DNA of 64,000 nucleotides from Chromera velia (taxonomy: Eukaryota > Sar > Chromeraceae), in assembly GCA_018398765.1 (NCBI GenBank), contig JAHBMJ010000897.1:1-64000 (forward strand), in the 5' to 3' direction. Below the pieces are notes generated by a model. It searched no databases. It was not told where the DNA came from and saw only the letters and a program-made list of their open reading frames with translations. Shown piece after piece: positions 48,795 through 61,072 of the stretch; position 1 is the first letter of the stretch, and every line of letters starts with the position of its first letter. Made by a program: the position numbers and the translations under genes.

Positions 48795-51700
48795 TCACTC
48801 ACACACTCACACACACTCACACACACGCACAGACCCTCACAGAGGGAGAGAGGAAACGCGCGAGAAAAGGAGAGGTACATGGAGAGGAAAGAAGAGGAGA
48901 ACACAAAGGGGCACAGAAAGACCGGGGAAAAAGGGAGATGAGAACCGAAGCAGGCTGGAAGACCGAGCATCCCATGAACGGATTTTGAAACATTCAGACT
49001 GTTTCTCACAGAGAGAGCGTGAGAGCGAAGGTCGGGAGAGGGGCATGAAAGGACCAGCACGACACAAATGGAAGCTGTGGCCAGAGGACAGAACGACACT
49101 TCCCACATGATGTTGTTCACCCCCCTTCCCCAAAGAGAAAGACATGGAAGACTTCACGGACCTTGACTTTTTCTTTTCAATCTGTGCATCGCACTTCAGA
49201 TCTGCCAGAATTTCTCCGATCAATTTGCCGCACGCATGCAAAGGATCCCCTAAGAGGATCTGCTGGGGCTGTACACTCAGAATGTGCTGCCTCACAGCGT
49301 GCTTCACACAGTCCAGCGTCAAGTCGGGATGAAGAGCGCTCAACGTCTGCATCTGTTGAACAGCGTCAGGACGGACGTCGAGAAGTGCAGTGACCTCAGC
49401 AAAGAACGACTCGAAAGAGATGTCAAATTCCGCAATCTTTCGATCCACATGGGCAATCTTCACTTCCAGTTCCGTCGCCCTCTCAGACTGCTTGATTTCC
49501 AGAGACACTTTCTCTTCCCGCAGTCGTCTAGACTCCTCAAGTAGAGCGTCAATGCGCGGAGCTTTCCAGTCTTCTAGAATCTTCTGAAACTCAGCCAAGC
49601 GTCCGGGATCGTACTGAACAAGAAGGTCTAGAAAGGCACGGAACGCGCCCTCGTGCGTGCTCTTCAGCTGCCTCTCCCGACACTCTGCAACGGTGGCTGC
49701 ACTGCTCTTCTGGTCCGCAGAGCACGCGCGGCCCTTTCCACTTTCAACCAGCAAGCGTTCACTGCGCGCTTCTTCAGACTTAGCTGCGCTGATGGGGAAC
49801 AATCGAGAAGCGAAGTCACCATCACCGTCTGGGAATCCTTCGACTGCCTGGTCAAGCAGCGAACGAACGCGGAGATCGAAGTCCGAACGCCGCTCCTCGC
49901 CAGGTCGCAGCGCTGCATCGGAAGAGCGTGCTTTGTTGTAGAGCTCCAACACACGAGGGAAGGAGGGGAGAATGGGACAGTCCGCGGCATTGAGAACTGG
50001 AGAGATGAGCTCGATGGTTTCCTCCAAAGGAACCGCCATCTGATTCTTCAATCGGACCGGGTCACGACTGATCTTCGAGACATTCCGCACAGGCACAAGG
50101 CCCACGAATCTCTGCCCAAAGGTTTTTCGCATCTCCGCTTTCAGGACCTCCAGCTTGCGCTTGTCACGACCCCACTCCTCTGCATCCGAGTCACGCGCAA
50201 AGACCAACACAGAGGAACCGGATCCCTCCCCAACTTCCCGCTCGGCAGGCATGAGGACCAAGTAGTCAGCAAGGGCATCGCTGATGGTCTCTGCAGGATG
50301 GTTGTCTGCAAAGAGGGAGATGGGAAGACAGAAAATAGGTTTCTTCCTTTTTTCTTTTCTCCTAGACAGAGTGACAGACCGACGGGCAGGTAGGCAGGAA
50401 TGTGGGCAGCACGACAGGCGGGGCGAAAGATGCAGAGTTGAGCTGAAGACTCTCGTCCAAATGGACAGGCTCCATGCATAGCTCACGGATATGGTAAGGA
50501 TGAAAAAAGAGGTGACATGCGAAAGCTCAAAGAATCTCAGAGTCAATTTTTGTGAGTTCAAAGCAATTCAAGCAGAAGAAGGGATAGGGAGAGGGCGGGG
50601 GGGAGGGGGGGGTGTAAGAGAGAAGACAGAGAAGGCAGCGTTTGTTCCCACGAAAACCGCCGAAGAAGCGGGAAGGGAAGAGCGAGAGAGACCAGCTGTT
50701 CTGGTTCTATCAGGGACATAAGCCGCAATTCAGGCTCTGTCTCTGTCTGACCTGTCCGCAGTGCATCCTTGACATCACAAGCACGAACGTGGAGGCAGAT
50801 GAGTGCGGAGACGGAGCAGAGCGCCCGGGTCATCGCACGGTTGCGTGTGCCGAAGGGAACAAGGCCATGATGGTCGACGATGGGAAAGTCAATAAAGGCC
50901 CCTCCCTTTCCCTTCACAGGCAGATGCAGATCGATGGAGCCTTGGTGAAGGGGACTGTCTGTTTCTGTGTCCATCTGCAAGACCGAAGAGGTTTCCGCTT
51001 GCATGCTGCGGAAGTGTTCAAGCAGCGTCGTCTTGCCCGGAGCTGGGCCCATGGAGACGATGAGGGGGAGGGAGGGGGTCGCAAAGATGGGTTGAAAGGC
51101 TCCGAGGTGGAATTTATCGAAATCGTCGTCCCTCACTGAGGGTGCAGGGCGGAAAACGAGAGGAAGGGGAAGACCGACTTTGGCAGCGAGAGGGAGAACG
51201 GAGGCTGGAGGGCACACATGAAGCAGACCGATAAGAATGTCCTTTGGTGTCAGATTTTGGAGGAGACTGCCCACTCTCGAATCACAGAACTCCTCGGACT
51301 GCCCCATTTTGAACAGCTTTCCGAGCTCCTCTTGAAAGAAGAGGCCCCTCGTCATACTGTCCTGAAGAAAGCTTCGAAGAATCATGACGACACCTTCAAT
51401 GCCCCCCGAGGATGTGGCACTGCCTGCTTGGGGAACAATCAGGTTCCCCCTGCTACCGTCAACAGATGTGCACTCCTGGAGAAAGGTGATCAGTTCTTGA
51501 TCAGGAAACTCTGCCGTCTCCACAGCAGCCAGCGAGACTGGGGCCTTGCCTCCGCCCTGCTTGAACGGAAGCACACCCCTAATCAGATCTGTGACGGAGT
51601 GCAGGAAAGACCCGCGTCCCGGACGATCCCACCCGTCCCGCACAGAGTGCAGCAACCCACCGGACGATCCGGCAGACTCCGCCGTCCTCATTCCATCCGC

Positions 51701-51839
51701 GTCCTCATTCTCTGACTGATGAGCAGGACGACCGAGAAGAAGATCGTACAGTTCTGCAGACACCACCAAGCCATATCTGGTGAGACACATTGTACCAAAC
51801 GAGGGGGGAAACACAGGAAGCGAGAACGAGAGAAAACGC

Positions 51840-51877
<38 letters not shown>

Positions 51878-53487
51878 AGAGAAAGAGAGAGACCAGGGTT
51901 ATGCAGAGTCTTGACGTGTCTCTTGCAGACCGACCTGAAGATTCGGTCTCTCCCGCCGTTTCGTTCGGTACACGATCCCATTTCAGATGGACAAGTCCCA
52001 GACGGCTGTAGTCCTTCAGCGTCGCCACCCGCCCTGCCAGCCCTTCGTTTCGGAATCGTGCCACTCGGAGCTCACCATTTCTGAGCCGGTAGAAACCAGG
52101 TCTGGCAATCTCGAACGGAGACTCTGCATTCAATCGCATCAAAATCACATCGAACGATAGATTTTCTGTGGATCGCATCAAAATCACATCGAACGATGGA
52201 TTTTCTGTGGATTGAAAGGACTTCTTGTTTTTCTGCTACTGCCTCTCATTGACGGGAGGGCGGACGAAGGCAAAAAAAAAAGAGAGAGCGCAGCAAAGAT
52301 GGAACCGGCAATTGCGCAACTAACTTTGGGTCAGTCAGTGCACTCATGCAGTTCTTCTTACCTGCAGAGCGCGACACAGTGCCCCTGTTGGTGTTGAGAA
52401 CGAATTGCAAGACGCTGTGAGAGTCCCCCGAATCGAGGCTGTGAGAGTCCCCCGAATCGCTGGTGTGTCCATTCTCCCCAGTTTGCCAGGGAAAACAAAA
52501 CAATCTGGCGTCATTCGGAATGGGGCGGGGGCTTCTTCTGAGCTCTCTCTCCTTCCCCTGCTCTGCCTGAAGAAGTGTCCCTCGATCCTCAGATGCGGGC
52601 CTTCTTGCGTTCTGAAATCTGTACCTCACAGACAGATCAGGACTAGGATCAATTACCAGCAGGGCAACAACCTGAGCCTCTCCGTCCCCTTCCGCCACAT
52701 CGTGGAACTCTTCTCCGAGATCGGCGGGGGGAGGATCGGACAAAGTTCGAGGTGTTGCGCTTCCTGATAAAATTGAAATTCTTTCCGTTGTCTGGGTGTC
52801 TGAGGTGGTCTCGGCGTGTGAACCTTCTGGAATCTCCCGCTCTCCCGACCCTTCTGCAGCCTGATTCAGAAGCCTTGGCACCGTTTCGCCTTCTGCGTCT
52901 GCTTCTTCAGTTGCAGGACCAGGGGAGACACCCGTCTCACCGCTTGTCGCGGTCACGGGAAGAGGTGGAGGAACAACGGGGACCTCGGTCGTTCCGCCTT
53001 CTTGGACTGCAGTGAGAAGAAGGGCACCGGTACAGAGACTGGACGCGCAAGCACTGCCACAACTCTTTGTCCAGAACAAAAAGCCACTTACTGCAGGTGG
53101 GAGTGTGGGTATCACGACAGGAGTCAAGGAACATGCAGACTTACCGGGGACAGATTCTTGCAAAAACCCCTCTTGCAGAGCCGACAGAAACCCATGATTT
53201 GCCCCAGTTTGCCTCGCCCCAATTTCTCTCATGTGTGCCAAAAACATCTGTTCATCCTTTGCCTTCTTCTTCAGCCAGTCAAGATCCAACCCTTCCTCTT
53301 CAAACCTGCAAGAAGGGGCAGCCCACGCACTATCAAGCAAGAGAGACGGGAAAAGCGTCTGGTAGTACACACGGGAGGCACATTCGACTCACAGAGACAA
53401 GAGCTTCTCGGCGACATCTTCTCCACTTCCCCTTGACTGGGCAACCTGACGAACTATCGTTTGGAGATCCATCCTCTCTTGGGGAGC
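44792..53487 (-). CDS. Very large inducible GTPase (VLIG/URGCP) family protein
   Basis: Inferred exons: 53487-53393, 53305-53145, 53006-52362, 52204-51931, 51776-50752, 50305-49158, 48579-48495, 48360-48164, 47875-~47414, 47411-46665, 46503-45420 and 45189-44792. The N-terminus is helical and then low-complexity. Next comes the VLIG pseudo-GTPase region ([18 protein letters not shown], then [15 protein letters not shown]). The main G domain follows: [15 protein letters not shown], the AGRCTKGLY switch and [13 protein letters not shown] long helical stalk leads to the VLIG-type C-terminal zinc cluster ([14 protein letters not shown]...H) and tail ([11 protein letters not shown]...). Walker A has Ala for the usual Gly before Lys. 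A frame break near 47411, a TGA at 46192 and a TAG at 45787 interrupt an otherwise intact frame. The first ATG was not found. Animal relatives are interferon-inducible; the role here is unknown. Confidence 0.8.
48629..48836. repeat. (CA)n compound microsatellite
   Basis: About 200 bp of CA, CGCA and CTCA units in the intron immediately upstream of the main G-domain exon of the VLIG-like gene. It produces spurious long frames on both strands. Confidence 0.95.
51841..51892. repeat. (GA)n microsatellite
   Basis: GA tract in an intron of the VLIG-like gene; read as CT on the transcribed strand, just upstream of the acceptor of the pseudo-GTPase exon. Confidence 0.9.
52138..52203 (-). repeat. In-frame 33-nt tandem duplication
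   Basis: Two copies of a 33-nt unit differing at one base duplicate an 11-residue segment (STENxSFDVIL pattern) at the start of the fourth inferred VLIG exon. One copy of the unit contains the splice acceptor AATCCACAG, so the second copy carries a near-identical CCACAG. Confidence 0.85.
52414..52463 (-). repeat. In-frame 24-nt tandem duplication
   Basis: Two adjacent copies of a 24-nt unit encode the repeated peptide DSGDSHS in the low-complexity region of the VLIG-like protein. Confidence 0.85.
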
Positions 53488-53774
53488 TAGCCAAAAATCA
53501 ACGATCAGCAAATGGCAGAGAAACCCTCCGTCAGTGCTCCACTTCCGATCTCAACCTCTGCTCGAAAGATTGAACTGTGTTGAGCTGTGTGAGGCCGGCC
53601 TCTCAAGAGTTTTTGAGAATGCTGGGACAATTTGGGACATTCCTCCAAGCTAGCTGTGATTGATCGATGTGCGAGTGGTCAATTGAAACGGCTCGTTTGA
53701 TCTGGTGTGTCCGTCTGTGAACGTTGTACTGGGTTTGGGTTTGATAGCAGGCCGAGCCAACGATTGACCTTCTT

Positions 53775-53872
53775 CGCGCGCGCGCGCGCGCGCGTGCGGC
53801 GGCGCGTCGACCGTTCGATATATATATCCGGCTCCCATTAATTTCGGCGCGGCGGCGGGCGCCGCGTAATTT
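53775..53872. promoter_or_regulatory. (CG)n tract, TATATA and GC palindrome: putative bidirectional promoter
   Basis: Between the divergent VLIG-like gene (minus) and the plus-strand gene at 54140 lie a 20-bp CG repeat, a GATATATATATCC element (about 53816) and a GC-rich inverted block framed by ATTAATTT and TAATTTTT (53837-53872). Position and composition suggest a shared promoter. Function is inferred. Confidence 0.4.
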
Positions 53873-54139
53873 TTTTAAGTCGATCCAAAATTTCTTGCTC
53901 AGGACCAGAATTCGTTCCGTTGTTCCTAGCTCCTGTCCCACAACCAACTCCGCATGAAAGGCAGAACCTCACAACCCGTGTCCAAAGGTTTTTCATTGGA
54001 CGCATCTGCGTTGGCTCGATAGCGTTACTTTGACCCACTTTCCTGTACGTATTTCTTCTTTTAATTTTTCTCCAGGAGAGACCGGAAGAGTTTTCTTTCC
54101 GTCTCCTCTTGACCTCCCATTTCCCCAGAACGTCCCACG

Positions 54140-57006
54140 ATGCGACCGCTCCTGTCTTGCCTCGGTTGTCTCATCGTCGTCGTGCGTGGCTTTGTACCCT
54201 GGCCTGTCACCGCGAGGTTTGGACGTACGGACGTGGGGCGGGAAACTATGCGTGTGACCGTCCTCCGTCTCTCTCGAGAGGAAGCGCTCGAGAAGGAGAA
54301 CGTGAAGCTCTGGGAGGAGCTGCGGAGCCTCAGGACACAGTTGCAGATATCGCAATATGCTTTTCTGAAACTACAGGAAGAGGTCAGTCCTACGGAAGGA
54401 AGATTGCTGGTCTCATCAACATGCAGGCAAAATGAATGAAATGTTGCAAGAGAAAAGTCTATGGCCGTCTCCCTTTCTTTGCTTGATTGCCCCCTGATGC
54501 TTGAGTCCTACATTGGCTTTCTGTGTATTTGTAGCGCCTTGCCCTCTTCCAGCGCCAGACTGTACGGCCTCGCACCCTCCCCCCACCCGTTCGACTTCCC
54601 GGTTCTAACGTGCAGGTGGCTGACGCCAAAGAGCAACCGCCCGACAGCCCCTCTCTCCGGGCAGGCAGCGCTTTACCCGAGAGAACCGCCACTGCTTCCT
54701 CAGAGCCCCTGTCCCTGAACCAAACACAGAAGCAAAGCCTCCAACCACGACGACAGCAGCAGCAAGACTTGCCGTCTCTAGCAGACCACCAGCGTGCAGC
54801 TCTGGTCAGGCAGAGGGCGGCAGCTGCCTACAATCGGGAGGCCGCCTCACGGGCACCCCCGACCGCCCTCTCGTCGTCCCAGATGCGTCCAGATCTGCAG
54901 AACAGCAGAGCGACTGCAGAGCTTCCCACGAGCTCGAGGGCATTTGTTCCGTCTCCGACCGAGCTAAAACGCGATGCCTCAAAGTCCCCTGTCCCGTCGG
55001 AGGGGGACGCAGGGGCGGGAGGGTTGGTGCGCTCGAATGCATCTACTCCCGTTTTATTGCGCCGACAAGATGAGGGTCCGAGGGAGACGGGGAGAAAGGT
55101 GGAGGAGGTGGCAGAGACCCCATCGTCCACGCCAGACCGCAGCCTGACTTCTTCAACAACCGAAGAAGTCACACAGCCGCCCGCACCGCAGTCTCTTCAA
55201 TTGAGCGAGGATGATCAGACAGAGACAGAGACAGAAAAGGAGCGTCAGACAGGCAGAGAGAGAAAAGAGACGGCAGCAGAGTCACTAAGGCCACAAGAGG
55301 AAGCGAAAGGGGGGGTAACTGAAGAAGATGGAGGACGAAAAGAGAGTGTGGCAGTTTCTGGTGTTGCCTCAGAGTTCAGTCGTGACGAGGAGGCAGACAG
55401 AGACGCAGACACATATAGGAAGTCCGAAATTTCACCTACAGCGGACAGCTCAGAGAGCATCGGACTGCAAGAGAAAGAGAGTGTGTCACCAGAGGGGCAA
55501 AAAGAGGAGGAGGGGAAACAAAAAGCAGAGGCAGGCCCTTCACCCGTCATTTCCCTTCCCGTGCCTCAAGACGAGGGAAGTTCTGCAAATTTCTCCATTG
55601 CAGTATCTCCCCATCGTCCCCCCATAGCTGGAAGTAAAGAAGAAGTGAGTTCCAAGGATGGCTCAAAGAGTCGGGAGAATATTGAGACAGAGAAAGAGAA
55701 AGAGGGTGAAGAAGAGTCAGTTGTCATTTTCGATGACATTCACATCGAAGAAGACACATGGGACAGGTACCCGGATCCTTGGTCCGTGAAGACCGAGGCA
55801 TCTCGGGAAAAACTCCGAGCCGGCTCTGCACCTAAACAGCCGCTGCTGAGATCCCACTTGGATCAGTGGCGTGGGGGTGTGAAGGGCGAAGGGGAAGAAG
55901 AAGGGGAGGATGATGATTCCCAACCATTTGCCACTGAGGACGATTTACCCTTCTCCTCTTCCATTTCGAACCCAAATCAGAGCAACACAGGTGAGGGAAG
56001 GAAGTTGTCCCTCCATGCAGAGGACGTGAAAAACGTCCTCAGATCCTCTCCAAAGTCCCCTTGGGCCAAGAGGGGTGAGAAGGAGAAGGAGAAGGAGAAG
56101 GCAGAGGGTGCAAAGTCCTCCTCCAGCAGTCTGTTCGGGTCTCTGAAGAGGCCTTCGTTGGGTTCTGCCATGGAAGCCCGACGGAAAGCGACAGCCCGCA
56201 CGCCTGCAAAGTCCTCAGGTGGAATGCTCAGTGAAGCATTGGCCAAACGCGCAAGGCAACAGCAGCAGCAGCACCAGAAGGCTTTGAAAAGTTTCAACAA
56301 TTCCCCCCCCTCACCATCCATCTCTCCCGCTTATGCCCCCGGAAAGACGAGTCCCCTTTCTGCCGCTTCCCCTGCTTCAAGCAGCTTTAGTCTCCCCCAG
56401 AGACCGTCTCCGTCTCTGAAGCCAACACAGCAGGGACTGGGAGGTTACGCAAGTCCTTTTGGCCTTTCGAAAAAACCCACTCCCAGCCCTGGGTCGTCCA
56501 GTAGCATGGACAATTTGAAAAGCGACATTCTGATGAAGCAGGCAGCGTATGGAAGGCACACCTCCCCTCAGCAGAGTGCAGGAGGAGTCGATGGGGGGTT
56601 CACGAAATTCAAGGGTCTCTCCCCCCTCGCGACAACCTCTCTTGCCAATCGTTATGGTAACGGTATGGAGACAGGGGGGATTGCTGGAGGGAGCAAACCC
56701 CTCATACCTCCCGCGCTGCAGTCTTCTGGCAGCTCCCGTTCAGCCCCTGCGCTGGAAGAGATCCGGGCAGATGAGGAGACCCAAGAGGCAGCAGCGAAAG
56801 CGCTTGCGAGGATGGAGGAGGCCCTCGTGTCTCCCGGCAGTCAAAAGAAGGGTCGTCGGTCCGCGCTCCCAGAGGAGACAGAAGTTGTGGACTTAGTTAC
56901 GCAGGTTGCGCAGACGACCTCTGGTTCTGGCTCTTCATCGAAGGACGGAAAGAGTCGCAGAGATCAAGCAAGAAAGAAGAATGCAAAAAACAAAAGAAGA
57001 CGATAG
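54140..57006 (+). CDS. Putative plastid-targeted coiled-coil, low-complexity protein
   Basis: Two exons, 54140-54382 and 54616-57006, joined in phase 0 (LQEE then VADAKEQ). About 877 residues, ending in TAG. The ATG opens a signal peptide (MRPLLSCLGCLIVVVRG) followed at once by FVPWPVTARFGRTD, a Phe-led basic stretch like the bipartite leaders of complex-plastid algae. A short coiled coil follows (EALEKENVKLWEELRSLRTQL). The rest is disordered: Ser, Pro, Glu and Gln-rich, with an acidic centre (VVIFDDIHIEEDTWDRYPDP is the most ordered-looking segment), a poly-Gln patch and a basic end (ARKKNAKNKRRR). Function unknown. An alternative is ordinary secretion. The donor is the unusual GTCAGT. Confidence 0.68.
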
Positions 57007-58356
57007 GGTTTAAAACTTTCAATACATGTACACTGATTGATCTGGTTTACGTACACTTTTGATGAAGTTACAGACAAAATCTCAAACCTGTATGACGGAG
57101 TGCAAAAACAGAAAAATATATAGCTAGATACATAAATCTTTTACATGACTGCATAATTACAATAATGCAATATTCAATATATTTTTCCCGATTGTTAGAT
57201 GATGCCAAGATCAACTTAAGATTCAAGTTAAGAAATTCCTTCCTTTTGTAAAATTCCTATTTTTTTCAGGATTTTTTTTAAATTAATTTATATTAATTTA
57301 GCTATGGAGCAATTTTATTTTTTTACCAATTCAGATGATTTTTGTGCGAGTGATTTTCTTTATACTAGTCTTTATCATTGATGAGATTCATAAAAAATTT
57401 GAATTAGTGCTGAAATAGCCAATGATAAATCGAATAATATTCATTAGATCTTAATTGAAGTTAATTACTCACTAAAGGTTACTCATAAGACCATAAGTTA
57501 TAATCAGTAAGTCTATAGTAGTAGACTTTATACCATCGATCTGAATTTCTTGTTCAATGTTCATTTCACTGTCTAGTATGCCAGTAGTATTAAGAACGCG
57601 CCGTTGTTGTTGTATTACTATTGTATTGCTATTTTACACGTTTTTGCATGGTCGTGCAAGGAGAGTCGACTAGAGAGTCGAAAGGATGCAGAGAGAATAA
57701 TCAAGCAGGGGGAGTCGGGAAGCGGGGATCGACAGTCGGTCAAATTCAGCTTCCAACTTAAATAGGTGCCTCCAGAGTCTCAACTGAGTCGACCATTTCC
57801 TGCAGAGAGTGATCTGATGAAGCTTGTGCCAAACAGACCAGGCCACTGCAACGTTCGATCGATCTGCTCGCAGATTGAGCAAATCCCTGCAAAGCTTGAA
57901 ACGTCGCATCAGAAAAATAATCACCGCATCGTTACCCCCGTTAGCCCTCACCCCCCGGACACATCCCCCTGTTTCTCACTGAAATTCTCAGCCTGTTAAG
58001 ACATCGGGAGTGAATGGAGCTAGAAGGACAGGGATGAGCGGATAGAAAAAGGAAAAACGAACTTCCCTGGTGAAGTCTTCTGCCCTTTCTGCGCTTCAAA
58101 TTTTCTTTTCTACCCCCCTGACACCTCTTCAGCTCTATTCTTCTTATTTTCTTCTCCGTTGATAACTGTCCCCACTTCAACCCCTTTGCTTTTGCTTGAC
58201 AACACTGCCCGTCTGCTTGAAGGCACTAAGAGTGCCTCTTTCGCACTGCAAACACCAGCACAAGGCAAAGACGGAACGGACTAAAGGAACCAACAGAAAC
58301 AGAACTCCCTGCAGGCCCCCACAACTCATCTCCCCCCTTCTTTCGCCCGCCCTTCC
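57007..58356. other. Convergent 3' spacer
   Basis: Lies between two genes that converge. 57007-57660 is strongly AT-rich. 57660-58350 is balanced but without a supported frame; it likely contains the 3' untranslated region of the minus-strand gene ending at 58357. Confidence 0.6.
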
Positions 58357-61072
58357 TCACTGAGTCTCCGGCTCAGGCTCCTCTGCTGCTGCTCCTGTGG
58401 CCGCGGCACTTCCAGGAGGAAGAGCGGCACCCGCCCCCCCGGTTGCAGCTGCAGCGGGCGGAGGACGGGAAGCCGCCCCCAACGCAGGAGCAGGAGGAGA
58501 GGGGAGCACTCTCGGTTGCGGGACTCCACCACCTGTACCTGCAGTCCCACCCCCACCCCCACCCCCCACTGGCCCGAATCCTGCCCCTGGCTGCTGCTGC
58601 TGCTGGGCGTGAGAGAGGGACGCCGGAGGTCGCGGACGTCCCACTGGGTGGGATGGGTGCGGTCTTGTAGGGGAGAGGGAGAGCGCACTTGTGGGTTGGG
58701 GTTGCATTTGGGTGTGCGTTGGGTACTGCGGATACCCCCGGGTGGTTTGTTGGAGGTTGTGCATTGCCTGCGGAGGCACCCCCCCTCCTCCCCCGAGTCC
58801 CATCTGACTGGCTGCAAAACTGTACATGTTCTGCTGTTGTTGCTGCTGTGGAATCGGATACAGAGGTTGTGGCTGGAGTGCAAGTAGGGGCGGCTGTGCT
58901 CCCATCAGAGAGGAAGCAAACGCACCACCCCCTATCTGATAGCCTCCGTACAGGGCGGCCTGTCCCTGTAAGGAAAGGAGGCCCGCCTGCTGAGAGGACA
59001 GCTGCATCAGCTGGGTTGTCTGGCCTGAGGCTGTCGGGGGACTCTGCTGGGGGTTGTTGTAGGCGGACCAGAGACGGCTTTGGTTGGAGGCTGCAACTGG
59101 CTGCCTGTTGGCGCCTGATGCAGCTGCGGAGGATTTCGATTGCGCCCACACGGGGTTTGAAGAACCCTGTGTCTCGGCTGGTTGGGCAGACTTCTTTTGT
59201 TTCTTCTTCGTTTCTCTATCTGCCCCTTTCTCTTTCTGTTTCGTTCCCCTCTTTGAAGGCGAAGGGGGAGGATCAGCAGAAAGAAAGGAAGGCGGATTCG
59301 GGTACAGGTTCGTGGCATTGAACTGGTCTCGTCTCTGACGCCTTAGCACAGCCCCCCCAGAGGCTTTCGGAAGAGCTACAGCTGCTGCTGCTGCTGCTGG
59401 TTGTTGGCTCGTTGCAGCCCCACCTCGCCCCTCATCATCAGACGAGGAGATGTCAATGGGATCTGCGACGACAGGTTTCCTCCCCCCTCCTTTTGGAACC
59501 TTCTTTTTCGGTTTCGGCTTCCTCCCTTTCCCCCCCTTCCGTACGATTTTCGCCTCCCTCTCACGAATCTCCGGCATTGCTGCCAGTGCCGTGTCTCTCG
59601 ATTTCCAAACAAAATAAAATTCAGAACAGAGGGGGCCCTGCCCAGAGGATCGGGGGACATATTTGCCCACCAATTCAACATCCTCTCGCCAATCCCGCTT
59701 CTTTGGCTTCACACCCCCATTCCCTTCTCCCCCATCCCCTCCAGCACCCCCTTCGTCCTCTGCATCCTCCCCCCAATCCTTACTGACATCAAACCACTCG
59801 CGAAGAGGGTACACCTCCGACTCCTCACGCAACCCTGCCTGGACTTCACACTCCATTACCGCATACTCCATCGGCCGCAAACACTCATCCAGAACGTGAA
59901 TCCGCAGACGGGGGTCGAATCCTGCCCACTCGTCTTTTGCCGTCACGTTCCATGTGTTCTCGAAACACGCGGCGGTCACATTGAGCTTTCGCCCCTTCAG
60001 CCCCCTCAGTGTCCCCTCGCACAACGCTTCAATCGGCCTCTTCATGCCCATCGAGTCCGAGAAGAGAACAAGATCCTTCACCTCGGGCAGCTCACGGTAG
60101 AAGAGGAATCGATAAAGCCATCCAGCCTGCACTCAGTGAGGGGAGGGGAGGGAGAGAGGGGGGGGGCGTTCTCGTCTTGCAACGAGCATTTATGACTTTC
60201 GCTCGGTTATCCCTGCCCTTTCCTTTCGTGTGGAAAAAACAGCGATGACGCAATCAAAGGCAATGCGAGCAAACCGGCATGCACGAAGAAATATTCATTT
60301 CCTCCCAGCCGATCCCACTAAACATGTGCAGTGAGTCACGCGGATCTCCAGAGATAGGAATGAGAGTCTAAGTGAACAAGGGAAAGAGAGAGAGACAAAC
60401 AGTCTGACTAACCAGAGCTGGATGAACGCCGCAGTCCTCGGTCGTCTGCTGAGCCTTTCCGTGCATGCGTACTCGTTTGGCCTTCATGAGCTTCTCGTCA
60501 ACGAACGCAAACTGCCCGGCGTTCCACTCCGCCAAATTGTACACGGCCCGGAGTTTGTCGTGCAGGTCAATCTGAGGACCCACAAATTCCATAAAGTGGT
60601 ACGCGTCTCCGTTGTAGAAGTAGGAGTTCTCTTCGAATCTGTTCATGTCCACGTACGCTATGCAGACAGGAAAGAGCCCCAGCTTCTCTGTCACGTGTCT
60701 GAAGATCCCTCTTGTCAAAAGGTTGAAGTTGAGGCCAAGCCGAAAATGACGTTCGATGGTCTCATAGAGGTAGAGACCGTTGACGAGAAAGAAAGCAGGA
60801 CGCAACCGATTCGGAATAATCCCTGCCTCCGGAGAGGAAGAGGGGGCGGAGGCTGCACTCACTCCTCCTTCCGCCGAGCTCGAAGACGCAGCAGCAGCGG
60901 CGGCGGAAGAAGAAGCAGAAGCAGATGAAGAAGAAGAAGAAGCGGAAGAGGATGACGATGAAGCAGTGGGAGTGGATCCGAACGACAGAGGGCCACACGG
61001 AGGCGACCAGAGGCCACTGGGACGGGCATTCACATCCCAGATCTTCGTGATTCTCGGATCTGCATACACCAT
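58357..61072 (-). CDS. Unrecognised two-exon protein with a prion-like tail
   Basis: Exons 61072-60413 and 60126-58357 join in phase 0 (HPAL then AGWLYRF). 809 residues, ATG start MVYADPRITKIWDVN, TGA stop. Residues about 15-90 are Ser/Ala-rich. Residues about 95-380 look globular and conserved in style (FFLVNGLYLYETIERHFRL, IAYVDMNRFEENSYFYNGD, then LVLFSDSMGMKRPIEALCEG and DPRLRIHVLDECLRPMEYAV). The DMN, GDAYHF and FSDSMG segments could be acidic active-site loops, but I cannot name a family. A Lys-rich patch (KGRKPKPKKKVPKGGGRK) may act in nuclear targeting. The C-terminal 330 residues are Gln/Gly/Pro/Ala-rich and disordered, as in RNA-granule proteins. The function is not known. Confidence 0.7.

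Noticed and set aside
53390-53473. ATG at 53473 as the start of the VLIG-like protein
   Set aside because: It is out of frame with the next exon (81 nt before the donor leads to an immediate stop); the in-frame reading of this exon has no ATG.
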